Source of the DNA: Paramyrothecium sp. XJ0827
Taxonomy: Eukaryota > Ascomycota > Sordariomycetes > Hypocreales > Stachybotryaceae
Direction: 5' to 3'
Assembly (NCBI GenBank): GCA_020881915.1
Contig: JAJFPB010000005.1
Span: 1,116,001-1,180,000 of the forward strand
Length of the DNA stretch: 64,000 nucleotides
This document shows positions 1 to 13,908 of the stretch, in pieces. The position numbers were made by a program, and so were the translations under genes. Every line of letters begins with the position of its first letter. Within the stretch, counting starts at the first letter, position 1. Below the pieces are notes generated by a model. The model made no database searches. It saw only the letters and a program-made list of their open reading frames with translations, and was not told the DNA's origin.

Positions 1-1772
1 AAGAAGAACAGGTTAATGTGGGGGTTCACCTGGCTGACGATGGTGAAGTTGACATTGAAATGTGTGTTCAAAGCCTTGATTGGGATATCAGTGCGGAGAC
101 TGCCATCCTTCCACTTATGCCCAAATGAATAAGGGGCGAGCGTCCCGTCCCTCATCTTCATCATTAACACAACTGGATTCAGAATGCCAGGAACGGCAGC
201 CGAGGCCAGGACAGCAGACCAGATGACGCAGTCTGGGCTCGTCAAGTAATTGCAGAGGATCGTAGGTGAGTGAGGGTCCGCTGGTACGCATGAGACGTTG
301 AGAATCCGCCCCGTCCGCTCGTAGGCCTCGCGGAATGTCATAGATCCCCGCGACCACCAGCTGCACCGTCGTGCCCAGTCCACCGAGTCGAAGCGCGCGC
401 CTGTCCTCCACCATCTTGGCAGCCATACTGTCATGGGTTCGCGGCAAGCATTGATACGCTGTGATAGGGCAGGCACCAGCAGTTTTTTGAGTTCTTCGTT
501 TGTCCGAGTCGCAACAAGCGCAGCAACTAGAGCACCCCCGCTGGTTCCCGTGATAACATCGGGCAAGAGATCTGCATCCACCAGAGCCCTCACGAGGCCA
601 ATGTGATAGTAAGCAAACGCGGCTCCTCCAGATAAACAGAGTGCCGTCCGTCCGTAATTCGCGTGGACGTGCTTGAAAAGGAGCCGCTTCGGCTCATTGT
701 CGAGTTGTTTCGTGTTCAGGAGGAATTTGAGACTCCTTTCGGCTAGTTTCAAGTCAGTTCACGATGCTGCGGTTTCGTAACGGCCAAGGCACTTACTCTC
801 GTCCACAAAGTTCTGCACCAGGTTTTTGGTGCCGTAGTACGTCTGACTATAGAGCCTTGCGTTCTCAATGCCAACAAAGTCATTCTTGACGCAGGCTTCC
901 AGCAAGGCCTTTAGGTCGTCAACAGCCTTGCCGCCATCACTGGGCTCGCGACCGGCTTCCTGCGCCTCCGCCTTGGCTCTTGTCTTCCTCATCTGATCCC
1001 ATACCCTCCGGACCGTCTTAAAGTCGTAGTATGCGAAGCTGTTTTCCTCTTTCCAAGCCTGCCGCCCTAGATATTGATCCAGCTCCTTGGCGGCAACAAC
1101 CCAATCTCGGTAGTTTGTGGCCCTGTGCATATTTTTGCGAAGTCTCTGACGCTGACCGCGCCACGTGAAAAAGTGTTCGTACACCCAGATGTACCACCTT
1201 GTCAACAAATAGGTGACGCTGAGGCAGCCCAGCCATAGAAAGATGGAGCCCAGCAACGGCCATTTGACAAGCTGGTACAGGTAGCCCTCTCTCGTCTCGT
1301 CCCTTGTGCGAGTGCCCAACAAGCCCTCCACGGCGACCTTGGGGCCCTTGCGCCTCTTCTTGGTGCCCCTCCTATTGTGGTAGACCTTGGGGTTGATCGG
1401 AGCCCAGTCGTTTTGCGCGGTGATGAAAGTACCCTGAGCGCCTGGCTCAGGCGAAGTCGGTGCTTGCAGGTCGCCTCCTGCAGCGCCGGCGGCAGCTGCA
1501 ACGGCCGACGCATCTTCCTCGAAGACGCTGCCCGAGTTTCGTTTCGTCAGGTTAAACGAGCTGTAGCCCTTGGGGGATCTGGGGTCCTCGAGCGGGCTCT
1601 GCAGCGGGTCAGGGGCATGCAGCGCCCGCTCGAAGGCTTCGAGGTCCTCATCGTTGACGAACTCGTGGTCTACGTCGGGCAGTATCGATGGATCGAAGAC
1701 TTCGGGCGGGAAGCCGTAGAGCGGGCTATCTGGTGTGTCTCGGGGGAAGAAATGGGCGTGCTTCTCGGTCAT
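1..1772 (-). CDS. Patatin-like phospholipase / triacylglycerol lipase, C-terminus cut by window edge
   Basis: This is a probable lipid hydrolase of the patatin-like (PLPL) family found in fungi as a single-pass membrane protein and related to yeast Tgl3/4/5. Exon 1 is 797-1772, starting at the first in-frame ATG. A 54-bp intron (743-796; GTAAGT donor, CTAG acceptor on the minus strand) joins NFVDE to TERSLKF, and exon 2 runs off position 1. Seen in the protein: an acidic disordered N-terminus, a hydrophobic segment near residues 165-195 (LLGSIFLWLGCLSV), the nucleophile elbow GTSGG read from about 560-540, and a downstream KDGSLRTDIP that supplies the catalytic Asp of the Ser-Asp dyad. Both active-site elements are intact. 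Family knowledge suggests triacylglycerol or phospholipid hydrolysis at ER or lipid droplets. The substrate is not readable from sequence. Confidence 0.93.
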
Positions 1773-2613
1773 GGCTGCTGAAAGACTCGTCAAAGGCCAA
1801 GCATGGCCGTAGCTGAAGCGGAAGCGCAATAGAAAGATGTGCTGGCAAAGGACGAAGTTGGAGTTGAGCTGAGGCAGTACGGTATGCAAAGGGTAAAGTC
1901 ACTCCATCATGACCCGTTCGCAGCTGTACTTCTACTTTTTATTAAGCTTGTACGCCACGCGATGTACCTTAACCATCCGTCGACACCGACCCGCGCGTCG
2001 GCCCAGAATGGGAGGACAAGCGGCCATGATGACGTACCTTGCCCGGCTGTTTCGTTGGGGAAGCTGTGGGTGGGGTGTCCTGGTGCGGGTGACCTTCCCT
2101 CTGGGTTCCCTTGCCAGCTACCTTACAGGTACCGCACTAGGTAGAGAGACCTGTATCTCCTTTGCGCAAGCACTGCGCTACGGGCCTACCACCACATCTC
2201 CTTTGAAGGGCCGCATCTGGCTAGCATGGCTATAATGGCCCGGATTCCCTGACATCAAGGAGACCTACGCACTTAGACTACTATCTCAGAATGTGTCGTA
2301 GCAGTCACACGTACGGCATCATCTCATTGTCCTCTCCACCTGCAGCGAGTCTCCTGTCACGTCTGCTAACAACTGCCACGTAAAATGGCAACACTATCAT
2401 GTGCGAAATGCGCCATCGTTCATCTCAAAGCGATGTATTATTGATAGTATCATGGAACTTCATGGACCTTTACGACCAACGTTCGCCGAAATGCTGGATC
2501 TTAAACAACAAAAAGCCTCAGCACAGCAACCTAGCCACGTAACTAGGTGCTCTGTTTGCGCCATACCAAGACTGAATACTCTAGCTTCATTCCCCATCAC
2601 CTGCGTCGACTCC
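1773..2613. other. Intergenic: patatin promoter side and SAR1 3' side
   Basis: This stretch lies between the start of the lipase gene and the stop of SAR1, both on the minus strand, so it should hold the SAR1 3' UTR and the lipase promoter. Open frames here lack coding character. A GGTACC palindrome at 2128-2133 belongs to a motif that recurs in other gaps of the window. Nothing else was recognised. Confidence 0.6.
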
Positions 2614-4810
<2,197 letters not shown>

Positions 4811-6943
4811 TCAAATCGAGAGAACATAATTGCCCTGTTCTTTCTTGCCGGCCATAAGCAGTCCAAGCTCCTTCATGCGCTCGGCACCACGGCCAGGTAG
4901 CGGCTTGCGCTCGGGAATCTGACCGCGCCGGGCACGATCACAGTACTTCTGGTGGAACTTCTCCCGACGGCGCTGGCGCTTCTTTTCAAGACCTTTGACA
5001 ATGTCGATCGCTCCACGAACGTGGCCGTCCACGTGATGATGAGTGTTCTTGGGGTAACGTCCATGTCTGATATGGGTGAACAGTGCGGCAGGTCGAGGCA
5101 GTGATTTGGTGTGAATGAGCCCTGGGCGCCCAGCGAGTTGAAACTTTACGTTAGTACCGTGACGAGGTGATCCCACTGGCGTCGTCATTCCCTTCGGAGC
5201 AGGAGACCTGACTCTGCGGGGCGAACCACGCTCGAAGAGCGGCTTGGGCGATCGGCATCTTGCCTTAGGAGCAGGCGAGTGGTGTCGCCTAGGGGGGGGC
5301 GAATGATATCGTTTGGGAGAGGCTCCATCACTTCGCTTCTTCCTCCGGGCTCGGCCCTGCTCATGATCCAAATCTTCCATCTTGCCATGCATCCATGTTT
5401 CCTCATCATCACTGCTGTGATGAACAGGATTATAGAGCTCTTCCTCTTCCTCATTCTCGGGGTCGGAGGCTGGGAAGCTAGGGTCGATGTCTTGCGGGAT
5501 AACGCGTAGTTTCTCATTCCTGCGCGCAGCAAGGCAGGATAGATATGCCTCTTCCAAGGGGCGATCTTCATCAAGAGTGCCGCAGACGAAATCGGTGCTG
5601 TCAGGTAAATCAACAGCCTCAGTAGCAATGCTGTTGCGTTGAGCCCGCTCCCGGCGTGTCGCCTTGACACGAGCGCTCGCAGTGGATGTTGAAGAATCTG
5701 AGTGTTGCTCGAGAAGCGAAGGTCGGCGAATCTTGCTGGACAATGTCGAGGTAGTTTGACTGACGCGATGTTGAACAGGGGTCCACAATATCATGTTCTC
5801 GTCATCATCCTCCTCATCATCGGAGTCTGCGAAGCCGGTCTCTTCATCAGTAGAGTACCCATCAGCGCCGTCCTCATCTTCATTTTCGTCCTCTTCATCG
5901 TCGTCATCATATCCTTCTTCGTCCTCGTCCAAAGCATCATCATCAAGCTCGTCCTCGTCGTCCAAAGCCGCTTCCTCGTCTTCGTCCTCGAGTTCAGCCT
6001 CTTCTTCAGCCTCGGTGGCCAAACGGCGGATGTGGTTCTCTTTGACCAGAGTGTCGTTGATGGTAAGCTTTGTACGAGGTATGGTGGTATCCTGACGGAT
6101 CCAGTCATCTTCCCGCACCATTTCCCTGGCAAATTCGTGAAACTGGGAACCATCTCTAGCCAGATCAACGGAAGAGGCACGGAGGAATTTGGGGCGCGGT
6201 GCAGAGCCTCTGCCTTGGAGCCTTCGAAAGCCAGCCTGACGGGGCGAAGGGGGGTTAGGAACCGTCAAGGCGGGAGTCTTCGTCGGTTGGGCACGAGCCT
6301 GTGGAGTAAGGTCAAGCACAACAGGGGGGATCGGATTCGACGTCGGCGGCGTATTCTGCGTTGAGGCAGGTCGTGCAGGGCATGCAAACTTGATGCATGG
6401 TTTGCGCGTCGCTTCCTGGGCGGAGGGGGCCTTGACCATAGGCACAGATTGCTCTTGAATAACTGGCTTGGCGTTGCAGGCGAACTGGATGCAGCGCTTG
6501 CGGGGAGCTTCCTGGGGTCTCGCCGTTGAGACTTCTCTGGGTTTCAATAGAGTGTCTTCGCCAAACCGAAGGATAGCCATTTCGGGAAGAGGAGGGCTCG
6601 GGGTGTTGGTTCGAGCAGGGCTGGTGAAACCGGTGTCGCTCGTCAGATCTGCGGTGGAGGCGACGCTGATGTTGCTGGCCATAGATCGTCGACGCCGGTC
6701 GTCGGTGAAAGAACCATGGTGTCCATCGTAAGTGTCATCGTCAGATTGACCCAAAATAGCCTTTGTCAAGAGCGACGGTTGTTGGTCACTGGGCCTTCGA
6801 ATAGTGGTTCTCCGAAAATTAGATTTGGTGGATTTCGAGAAACGTTGTTCAGGGGGTTCGTCGAGGTCTTCGACTTCGTCCGCAGCCAACCCCATCCAGG
6901 TGGGTGACTGGGCTATTGACTGAGTATTGGCCATGGTTGTCAA
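4811..6943 (-). CDS. Acidic, disordered nuclear-type protein, DUF3295-like
   Basis: An intronless 710-residue ORF; a second ATG lies three codons downstream. The N-terminal half has SPTWMGL near the start, PSLLTKAIL near residues 56-64, and two copies of a cysteine motif, CIQFAC (151-156) and CIKFAC (183-188), each followed by A[K/R]P. A long Asp/Glu block spans about 310-390. It is followed by Ser/Pro/Arg-rich repeats of the SPAPK/SPKP type, then a conserved-looking basic C-terminus (VKGLEKKRQRRREKF, with RPGLIHTKSLPRP before it). I associate this layout with the fungal DUF3295 family from memory, so the family name is tentative. Function is unknown. Acidic and basic low-complexity blocks suggest a nuclear regulator, which is inference. 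The dense Ser/Val ORFs on the opposite strand are only the mirror of the acidic codons. Confidence 0.85.
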   Translation of the reverse strand: MTTMANTQSIAQSPTWMGLAADEVEDLDEPPEQRFSKSTKSNFRRTTIRRPSDQQPSLLTKAILGQSDDDTYDGHHGSFTDDRRRRSMASNISVASTADLTSDTGFTSPARTNTPSPPLPEMAILRFGEDTLLKPREVSTARPQEAPRKRCIQFACNAKPVIQEQSVPMVKAPSAQEATRKPCIKFACPARPASTQNTPPTSNPIPPVVLDLTPQARAQPTKTPALTVPNPPSPRQAGFRRLQGRGSAPRPKFLRASSVDLARDGSQFHEFAREMVREDDWIRQDTTIPRTKLTINDTLVKENHIRRLATEAEEEAELEDEDEEAALDDEDELDDDALDEDEEGYDDDDEEDENEDEDGADGYSTDEETGFADSDDEEDDDENMILWTPVQHRVSQTTSTLSSKIRRPSLLEQHSDSSTSTASARVKATRRERAQRNSIATEAVDLPDSTDFVCGTLDEDRPLEEAYLSCLAARRNEKLRVIPQDIDPSFPASDPENEEEEELYNPVHHSSDDEETWMHGKMEDLDHEQGRARRKKRSDGASPKRYHSPPPRRHHSPAPKARCRSPKPLFERGSPRRVRSPAPKGMTTPVGSPRHGTNVKFQLAGRPGLIHTKSLPRPAALFTHIRHGRYPKNTHHHVDGHVRGAIDIVKGLEKKRQRRREKFHQKYCDRARRGQIPERKPLPGRGAERMKELGLLMAGKKEQGNYVLSI

Positions 6944-9081
6944 AGTAAAGGTGTGAAGGTTGCAGAAGAGTTCGCGAAAAGAGGCAGGCTTTCGCTTAAT
7001 TTGTATCGTAGCAGTAGCAAGTGTTGCAAAGAGTCTCGCAAGTAGTGAATCCTCGAATCAGATCCGGGATGCGCCGTCCAAGTGGCAAGATTGCTGTTGT
7101 GCAACAAGGCTGAGTGATGGGGGGTTTCTGGGTTGTAGGCCTTGTAGATCTGAAACCTCGGATTGGTAGAACAAGCGTTCTACTGAATGCGTCCCTTAGG
7201 ACCGTCGTGCTATAAGCGGATGACGGTCATATTAGGCCAGGAGACGATGTAGGTTGGTAGGGCGACAAAAAAAGAGCAGGATGAGATGAGGTAAGGATTG
7301 GTGTGGCGATGCACAGGAGCCGACTGTTGACAAAGTTGGCAGTGAAGCACCAGAGGCTGATGATCTCTAAAATGGATGGATGGGAATGGAAGTTCAGGGT
7401 CCCCTGGTTCGATCGCACCTGCGCCAAACGCCTTGGCGAGGTTCCAAATGACGTTTCGTCAGAAAGGTGGCGCGGTAACAGCTAGTGGGAAGGAGGCCAA
7501 CAGAGGCAGTGACGAGGCTGTCGATGGCTTGGGTGGGAGCGAAAAGCCAAATGGAAAACAGACGAAAAAAGCAGAGGGTCGACGGGAATGAGATGGTAGT
7601 TATGTGAAGGAGAGGAGGGAGGGAGAGGAGGTTGCATAAAGACAGCAATCGGGGAGTAAAGCGAGGCGATCTGGGGGGGGTCTAATAAGGTCAGGTAGAG
7701 CAAAGAGGCACCCGAGGCGTGTCTCTGCTGCTGCTGCTCCTGCGACCCTGCAGCAAGACAGAAAGCGGGACCCTCTATTTCCTCGTTTTGTTTTTTTCTT
7801 CCTTTTTCCCATTTTCTTCTTTCAAACGCAAAAAACCTTGCTGAACTTTTCCTTGTTGGGACAAGTAGTAGGGACAAGGGAATAAAGTGGGATGAACCCG
7901 AGAAGAGACTAATGAGGGCAAGGAGGCATAAGCGGCGTCAAGAGAATCGTTCGGGAACACAGCAGAGCGAAGCGTACACGGTACCTCGCCCAGAAGGCCG
8001 TGAGAAGGTGGCTTCTGATGAGTTAATCCGAATTGGGCGCAAGTAGCGGAGCATCGATTCAGTTTCTCACCTCACCATAACACCCGACCGCCCAAACCAA
8101 ATGGCTGACAAAAACCAGGCTAGGTAGAGGGCGCGTAGCAGTGACCCCCCACGGGCTTGTACAGGCTACGGCCACGGCCACGCTGCGCTACGGGTCACGG
8201 CTATTGCTCGATGCCGCTGCAAATAATTTCGCTGCGCGCGCATTCCGAAGGCGAAAATTGCTATGGAGCCTCTGGGGCTGGAAGCCAGTCCAACCCGCTC
8301 CCTGTCTCTTCCCCCCTCCCAGTGCGTCTCACCAAAGCAAGTCGATTATCTGCACTGTCAGGACCCTCGGCCAAGGCCTTGGGAACCCAGTTCCTTTCTC
8401 GGCAAAGCTCCGCAGCGCCCATGATCGCCCGGGCAATTTGGCGGTGGCCGAAAGCGGTCCCCATCGTCGCCAACGATGGCTGCCGCACTGTAACCAACGG
8501 TGCGGGTCGATCATTGGATCCTCGACGTCAAAGACCTTTTCCCGTTGCTGGATGGAACCACGAAGCCGGACGGAGATTCTCGGCCTGCTGCGAATAAGTC
8601 CACTGTGACTTTGCACGGTGCACTTGTCCTGGACCGTTCTGTGGCGGCTTGGTTGCTCGCGCCCAAAAAGTCTTTCCGACGACAGCCATGGCATACCGAG
8701 GCAGTCCCGTCGTCCCACCACACACCAGAGAGGGCAAAAGGAGGGTGCAACCGCACATCAGCGACCCAGAGGATGACAGGCTTGAAGTTCTCATCAGCAC
8801 CAACCAAGCCCCCCAATTGCACCCCACTGGAAGGACTAACCAGGTAGGCAATGCAATGCGCGGCGTGACATGGTCGTCAAACAGCACTAGCACGCCTGTG
8901 CTCTGTCGTGCAAAAACCATGGCAAAAAGGGCGGGAGCCAGGGGATGGGCCCGTCGGTACGACTCGTTTCCTGTACAGTACACAGTACCTCCTGCTGGGA
9001 TGGCCAAATGAGTTTGGAGAGGGGTTGGAGGCCTGAGACGGGCACAGAGGACGAGACCGCTTGAAGGAACGCAGTCCATGC

Positions 9082-9108
9082 CACTGCGCTGCACTGCACT
9101 GCACTGCA
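9082..9108. repeat. Short GCACT pentamer repeat
   Basis: About five tandem copies of a CACTG/GCACT unit, with one variant copy. It is a microsatellite-like tract inside the 5.8 kb gap with no evident function. Confidence 0.8.
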
Positions 9109-12100
9109 TCTGATATTACCTGCCTCCACGGAGTAATCGCGGCTGCATCGTACGAGACGTCGTTCCAAGCCCTTGTTCGGGCCTGGCTCTGCATGCGTGC
9201 ACGGTACGGCGGCCTCTGGTGGTTACGAGCAACCTGGCTCAGGAGGGCTGTCGCCGAAAATGTCTTGAGCACCACAATGCCAACTCGACCGCCAGCCCTA
9301 GGTCGCCCTAACTCTTGCACTAGGTGCCCTGTGCAGAAAGGTCCGGCAAGGCGTGTCTCCCGTCGATTGAAACCCACTTGTGAAGGAAACTATGGATATG
9401 GCGCCGCCCTGACCTAGCCTTTGTATGAGGCATATCCTGACTTGACCGCATTTTCCGTCTACGCCCACGACCTGCTGTTGTCATCAGCAAGCAATGCACC
9501 TGTCATTGACGAACTAGCACGCAGGACTTACATCCGCCCCGAAGCACATGAAATGCCGTCGGGCATAACACTTGGCGAAAAGCATGCCCTAAACCCGCTA
9601 CTCCACCCGCTATTCCAATGCTACGTGCCATCTCCGTATGTGGTGGAATCAGGCTTTTTTGTTTCAAACCGGCGAGTCGCACATGGCTCGACCGAGACAA
9701 CACGTCGTGATCGCCCGGAATCCAGTAAAAATCAAGTTTTGCGTGCCCTTGCCGAGAGGTCGCATCTAGAACTTAATGTCGTGTCTCATACAAAATTACC
9801 ACCACTATCGACGCCTTGTGAGACGCTAGCAATATGAGACAAACCGTTGCCATGTTCCTGCATCCCTCTTTTGGCTGAGACCATGCCGCCAGCATTCCAA
9901 CTTGGCGTGAGGATCTGTGAGGGAAAGGGCACCATAGGAAGGCATACAGTTGGATGCACGAACTCCTGTTGGTGACTGCCCGACTAGACCCTGTTGGCTT
10001 GTTCTAGCCCTGCCTTCCAGCCGCAAAGTAATATTTGGAGTGACTGAGAAGCACGGAGCAATCACATCTCACGTCTTGCATCAGCTGATGGAGGAGGTCA
10101 TCGCGACCAACTAAGACCCCAGGCCAAATCCCGCCCTTCAATCACCAAGTCTTCGACGTGACCGCCGCCTGGGTAGGAAATGGCGACACAGGCCATGTCA
10201 TGGCTTCGAACCCCCTAAGACGCGTCCCTCTGCACCATGACGACTGGTGCCTTCCCACTTTCCACTTGGTGCAGGAATATCTCATCTATCCCACGCTCCA
10301 AGGAACCCAACGCTCCGCCAATGCGCCGCCCACGGATGCGTCGCGGATGTCGCAGCTGCATTCCGTCGACGAATGGCAATGGCTGCGCGACACCTGCGTT
10401 GACATGTCCGACGAGCTGGTGCTTTGGGCCGAACAATCAATGCATCAACCCCGCGCTCGCGTTGCTTCTTCCCCGCACGTTTGCTGTGCTTCCCGTCACC
10501 TCCGGATGCGACGCGGCTTCAGCGCGTAGAAATAAATCCAGCATTGGGGGGGCTAAGGGATGGGCATGGGGGTCGCTAACAACGGGCAGTGCCGCGTGAT
10601 CAACCCCCCATTCTTGCACAGGCCCCAATACTCCATGCGCCATTACCTCGTGTGAACATGTCTGCAGCTCCGTCGAGGCTTGGTGAGACTCCTCTTCTTC
10701 TTCCTGGACCCTTTTCCCTTTTGGCTCTTGACGCACCCCAGACACAAAAGGGTCTTTTGTCAAGGTGCATGCCCCATGCACCTTGGAACGTCTTATTTCC
10801 ACTTGACGTGATCCAAACGCCCCATTGTCGGTCAAGGAATTCGGTCGCCTCTGGTCCCTCGTCTCTCGTGAATTGCTGGCCTTGCCGCTTCCCGTGCAGC
10901 TTCACAGCCTCGGCTTGGAACTGCCAAGTTACCTGATCAAGAATAGTCGCTTCCATTGTTTAATGGGAGGAATAAGGTGGACGGTGTAGCCAAACCCCTC
11001 CTGCTTGGAGGATTTCGGCCGGTTCACCAAGTCGAATGCGAAACAAGTCCATGCAACACATGCAGATTGGCTGTTGGCTTCTCACGCGGTCTGCCTGTTG
11101 CTAAATTGAGTTCATGTCCGATCGACCATCTTCACGCATGTGTCAAGGGTCCTCAACCCTGTCGTCTTGTTGTCCTCAAGCAAAGTCTTTCAGCGCCACT
11201 GACCATTGTCACGGGGAGGTCGCCGCGGAACACCTCACATACATAAACCACTCCACACTCGTCCTTTCGCCTTATCGGTGCCGCTGTATTTGCATATTGG
11301 CCTCCATCACATCGCTCTTTAGCTCGAGAATACCCCCGCCCGACTTGACCATTAACACTTCACTACGAACAGCAACTACCTACTCAGGAACGGTAAGCCA
11401 CGCGTTGTACCACAACTTCCTTAACTTGGCTGCCCATTGTTACCCTAGAGGGATAATGCCTACTCCTCAGAGACTGTAGCTTTTCTTTGGCAATATGCAT
11501 CAGTTGCATATTCAATGGGACTTGTTATCTCGAAACAACTTGGCCACCAAGGTGCGTCTTCACAACAGCATAGCATAAGGTAGCCGCGACAAGTGGCGAT
11601 GCCTGATGGGCTTGCTTGGCTTGACATTTGGCATAAGGCACCACTGTGTCGATCTATGCATGTTGGGATTTACTGTAAACGTTCTAGCAGGCATTGTTTT
11701 AGCCAACCTTAGGTTTCACCCTACTGTATCTGGTGACGCAATAATCATAGGCTACGGCTGCTGGGGGCTCCGAGCTACCTGTTGAGATTAAGATTAAGGT
11801 GTTTCACTGTTTCAATCATGCGCATCTGATATGGAGCTTGATCACGACCCCGCGAAAGAAGGTTAATCACAATAACTACGGCCTACTTTCGGCGGCCTGC
11901 CGCATTCATCCCGTTTTAATCCATGGGGCTCGGTGGTTAATATCGCCTTTCGAAATGATACGCGTTGTCTGAGAATTGGTCGTCAACGACGCCGACTACG
12001 GTCCTGCTGTCATGTCGGGTATCTGGCGTCGAGTTTACCCCGTTTCTGGTGTAGCAGCTTACCCTGTATGGCAGTGATCGATGCCCACGAAAACAATTTG

Positions 12101-12630
12101 CCTGCCACACTACTGTACGGTATGAGTCCCCAATGCGTTGTTGCGAATCTTGAAGATCTGCCATGACAGAAATGCGGCCCTTGGCTTTCGCATGATTTCG
12201 GGTCTGCGTAGATCCCTCCGAGTATGTGTCACAAAATAGATGGGGTGCAAATATCACCACAACCCGGCAGGCCTCGTCCCGCCACCATGAAGGTATCAAC
12301 ACTACCAGGCTCAGAAAGCGATTACGCTCAGTCGCGCTAGCATGGTCCCCGGGGCCCAGTTGTTTCACCTAGGAAGCGATGAAGTTGTAGTTTGCAAAAC
12401 CAATACTTTCCATAGCAAAGGCATTCACAAGCAACCGCTCTCCAGCGGCACCACGGAGCACGCCGGTGACAACGCGCCTCGATACTCCCCTCGGCAGGTC
12501 AACTAAGCGATTGTCTATTGGAGATGTCATAATCACGGGCCTACATCCAAGAAGTTTGAGGTTGAGGAACAGATTTCAGGTAAGGAAAGGTAGGTACGGT
12601 AGTCACGAAGCAACGAAGCAGGACAAAAAG

Positions 12631-12655
12631 CACGTGACAAGTCACATGACCCAAT
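12631..12655. promoter_or_regulatory. Composite E-box inverted repeat plus CCAAT box before ATP synthase delta
   Basis: CACGTGAC and GTCACATG form a near-perfect inverted repeat separated by AA, and CCAAT begins at 12,651. The block lies 116-140 bp upstream of the ATP synthase delta start codon. In fungi CACGTG is bound by Cbf1/bHLH-type factors and CCAAT by the HAP complex, a known combination at respiratory genes. Binding here is inferred from position and motif only. Confidence 0.5.
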
Positions 12656-12770
12656 GGATCGGATTTTCCTGTTTGCCGACGTACGGAATTGAGACTTGGG
12701 CAAAGATTCGAGCCACGACCTCACCCGAGCTGCCGTCACGTAACAACCTCAATCGTCCGCCCAACCCATC

Positions 12771-13532
12771 ATGAACTCCTTCCGCTTCGCCCGCGCGGCC
12801 CTTCGCGCCCGTCCCGCTGCCATCCGTGCTCCCCTGCAGCGGAGAACCTATGCCGAAGCTGTCCCCGACAAGGTCAGCAGCTGCCCCTGGCTTTAATCAC
12901 GATGAGCTACTAATTCTCCGTCCAGATCAAGCTGAGCTTGGCCCTCCCTCATCAGGTACGAGCGACTCGAATCCCTTGAATTACCGCGAAGCGCATCGAC
13001 AACCGAGCGTTCAATGGCGAGCGCCCCAACATTGAAGCGAATTGGACTAATTGCCGCATGCAGGGCATCTACAAGTCACAGGATGTTGTTCAGGTCAACA
13101 TTCCCGCCGAGTCTGGCGACATGGGTGTCCTCGCCAACCACGTTCCCTCAATCGAGCAGCTGAAGCCTGGACTGGTCGAGGTTATTGAGGAGAGCGGCGG
13201 TGCCAAGCAGTTCTTCCGTGCGTGAGATTCCGAGCCAGAACGGCGAATAGAGCTGACCATGTGTAGTGTCTGGCGGTTTCGCTACCGTCCAGCCCAACTC
13301 CGTGATGAGCATCAACGCCGTCGAGGCCTACCCCCTGGAGGACTTCAGCGCCGATGCCATCCGAGCCCAGATCGCCGAGGCCCAGAAGGTTGCCAACGGC
13401 AGTGGAAGCGAGCAGGATATTGCCGAGGCCAAGATTGAGCTGGAGGTGGGTGCACACAATTACACCTGACAAGAGAATGATTGCTAACTATTCTTTCAGG
13501 TGCTCGAGACCCTCTCTGCCCACGTCAAATAA
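12771..13532 (+). CDS. ATP16: F1-ATP synthase delta subunit, mitochondrial
   Basis: Five exons: 12771-12872, 12926-12955, 13064-13217, 13267-13445 and 13500-13532. Their 498 nt encode 165 residues; all introns are GT-AG and 49-108 bp. The protein is the mitochondrial delta (bacterial epsilon-type) subunit of the F1 central stalk, which couples proton-driven rotor turning to ATP synthesis. The N-terminus is an Arg/Ala-rich presequence ending near RRTYAEA. The beta-sandwich core shows SGDMGVLANHVPS, typical of the family, followed by FFLSGGFATV. A C-terminal helical hairpin follows (ADAIRAQIAEAQKVANG). Exon 2 is only 30 nt, so a naive ORF search misses the N-terminal half. The likely promoter element lies at 12,631-12,655. 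Confidence 0.96.
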
Positions 13533-13908
13533 GCGGTTGTTATAGAGATGGAGAACCTTGTACATCAAATTCCTTACCTTTGTCAGCATTGAGCCGAGAC
13601 AATTGATACCAGTCGTGGTACTATGCTTGCCGCAATTGTTCCATCTGCCATACGTTTCGTTGTTACTTGATCATGTAGCCGCCTGCCACCCGCCACCTGC
13701 CTCACGAGCTTTATTTCAGCCTTATGGAACGCTCTTACCTTGTCCATTGGCGCATGGCAGGGCGCACCCAAAAGCTCTCACTTTCAACTAAACCTTTTCT
13801 TCCCTTGCAGCTTTTTGTGCACTCTCATTTGCAGCAGCGGGCATCAGACAGTCGCTGATTTGTTTTTGAATAGCCTTTAATCGATGCATCACTCTCTCTT
13901 CCACTGTC
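13533..13908. other. Intergenic between ATP16 and the cysteine-cluster gene
   Basis: These 376 bp must hold the ATP16 3' UTR and the promoter and leader of the next plus-strand gene. I see no additional gene or distinct regulatory motif. Confidence 0.6.

Larger units (their letters stand above)
6944..12770. other. 5.8 kb divergent intergenic region, no supported gene
   Basis: The region lies between two divergent starts: the acidic protein (minus) and ATP synthase delta (plus). From about 7,250 to 7,960 the minus strand is pyrimidine-rich, as in long fungal 5' leaders, suggesting an extended leader or promoter for the acidic protein gene. Between 8,000 and 12,500 there are overlapping GC-rich ORFs in several frames (for example around 8,141-9,400 and 10,158-10,956). 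None has recognisable motifs, consistent frame use or a protein-like composition. No tRNA was found. Confidence 0.6.

Noticed and set aside
5793..6095. Ser-rich ORF opposite the acidic protein
   Set aside because: It is the reverse-strand reading of GAG/GAT/GAC codons of the Asp/Glu block and has no independent coding character.
10199..10225. tRNA B-box-like sequence on the minus strand (GGTTCGAAGCC)
   Set aside because: The flanking bases do not form a T stem and no A box or acceptor stem could be found.
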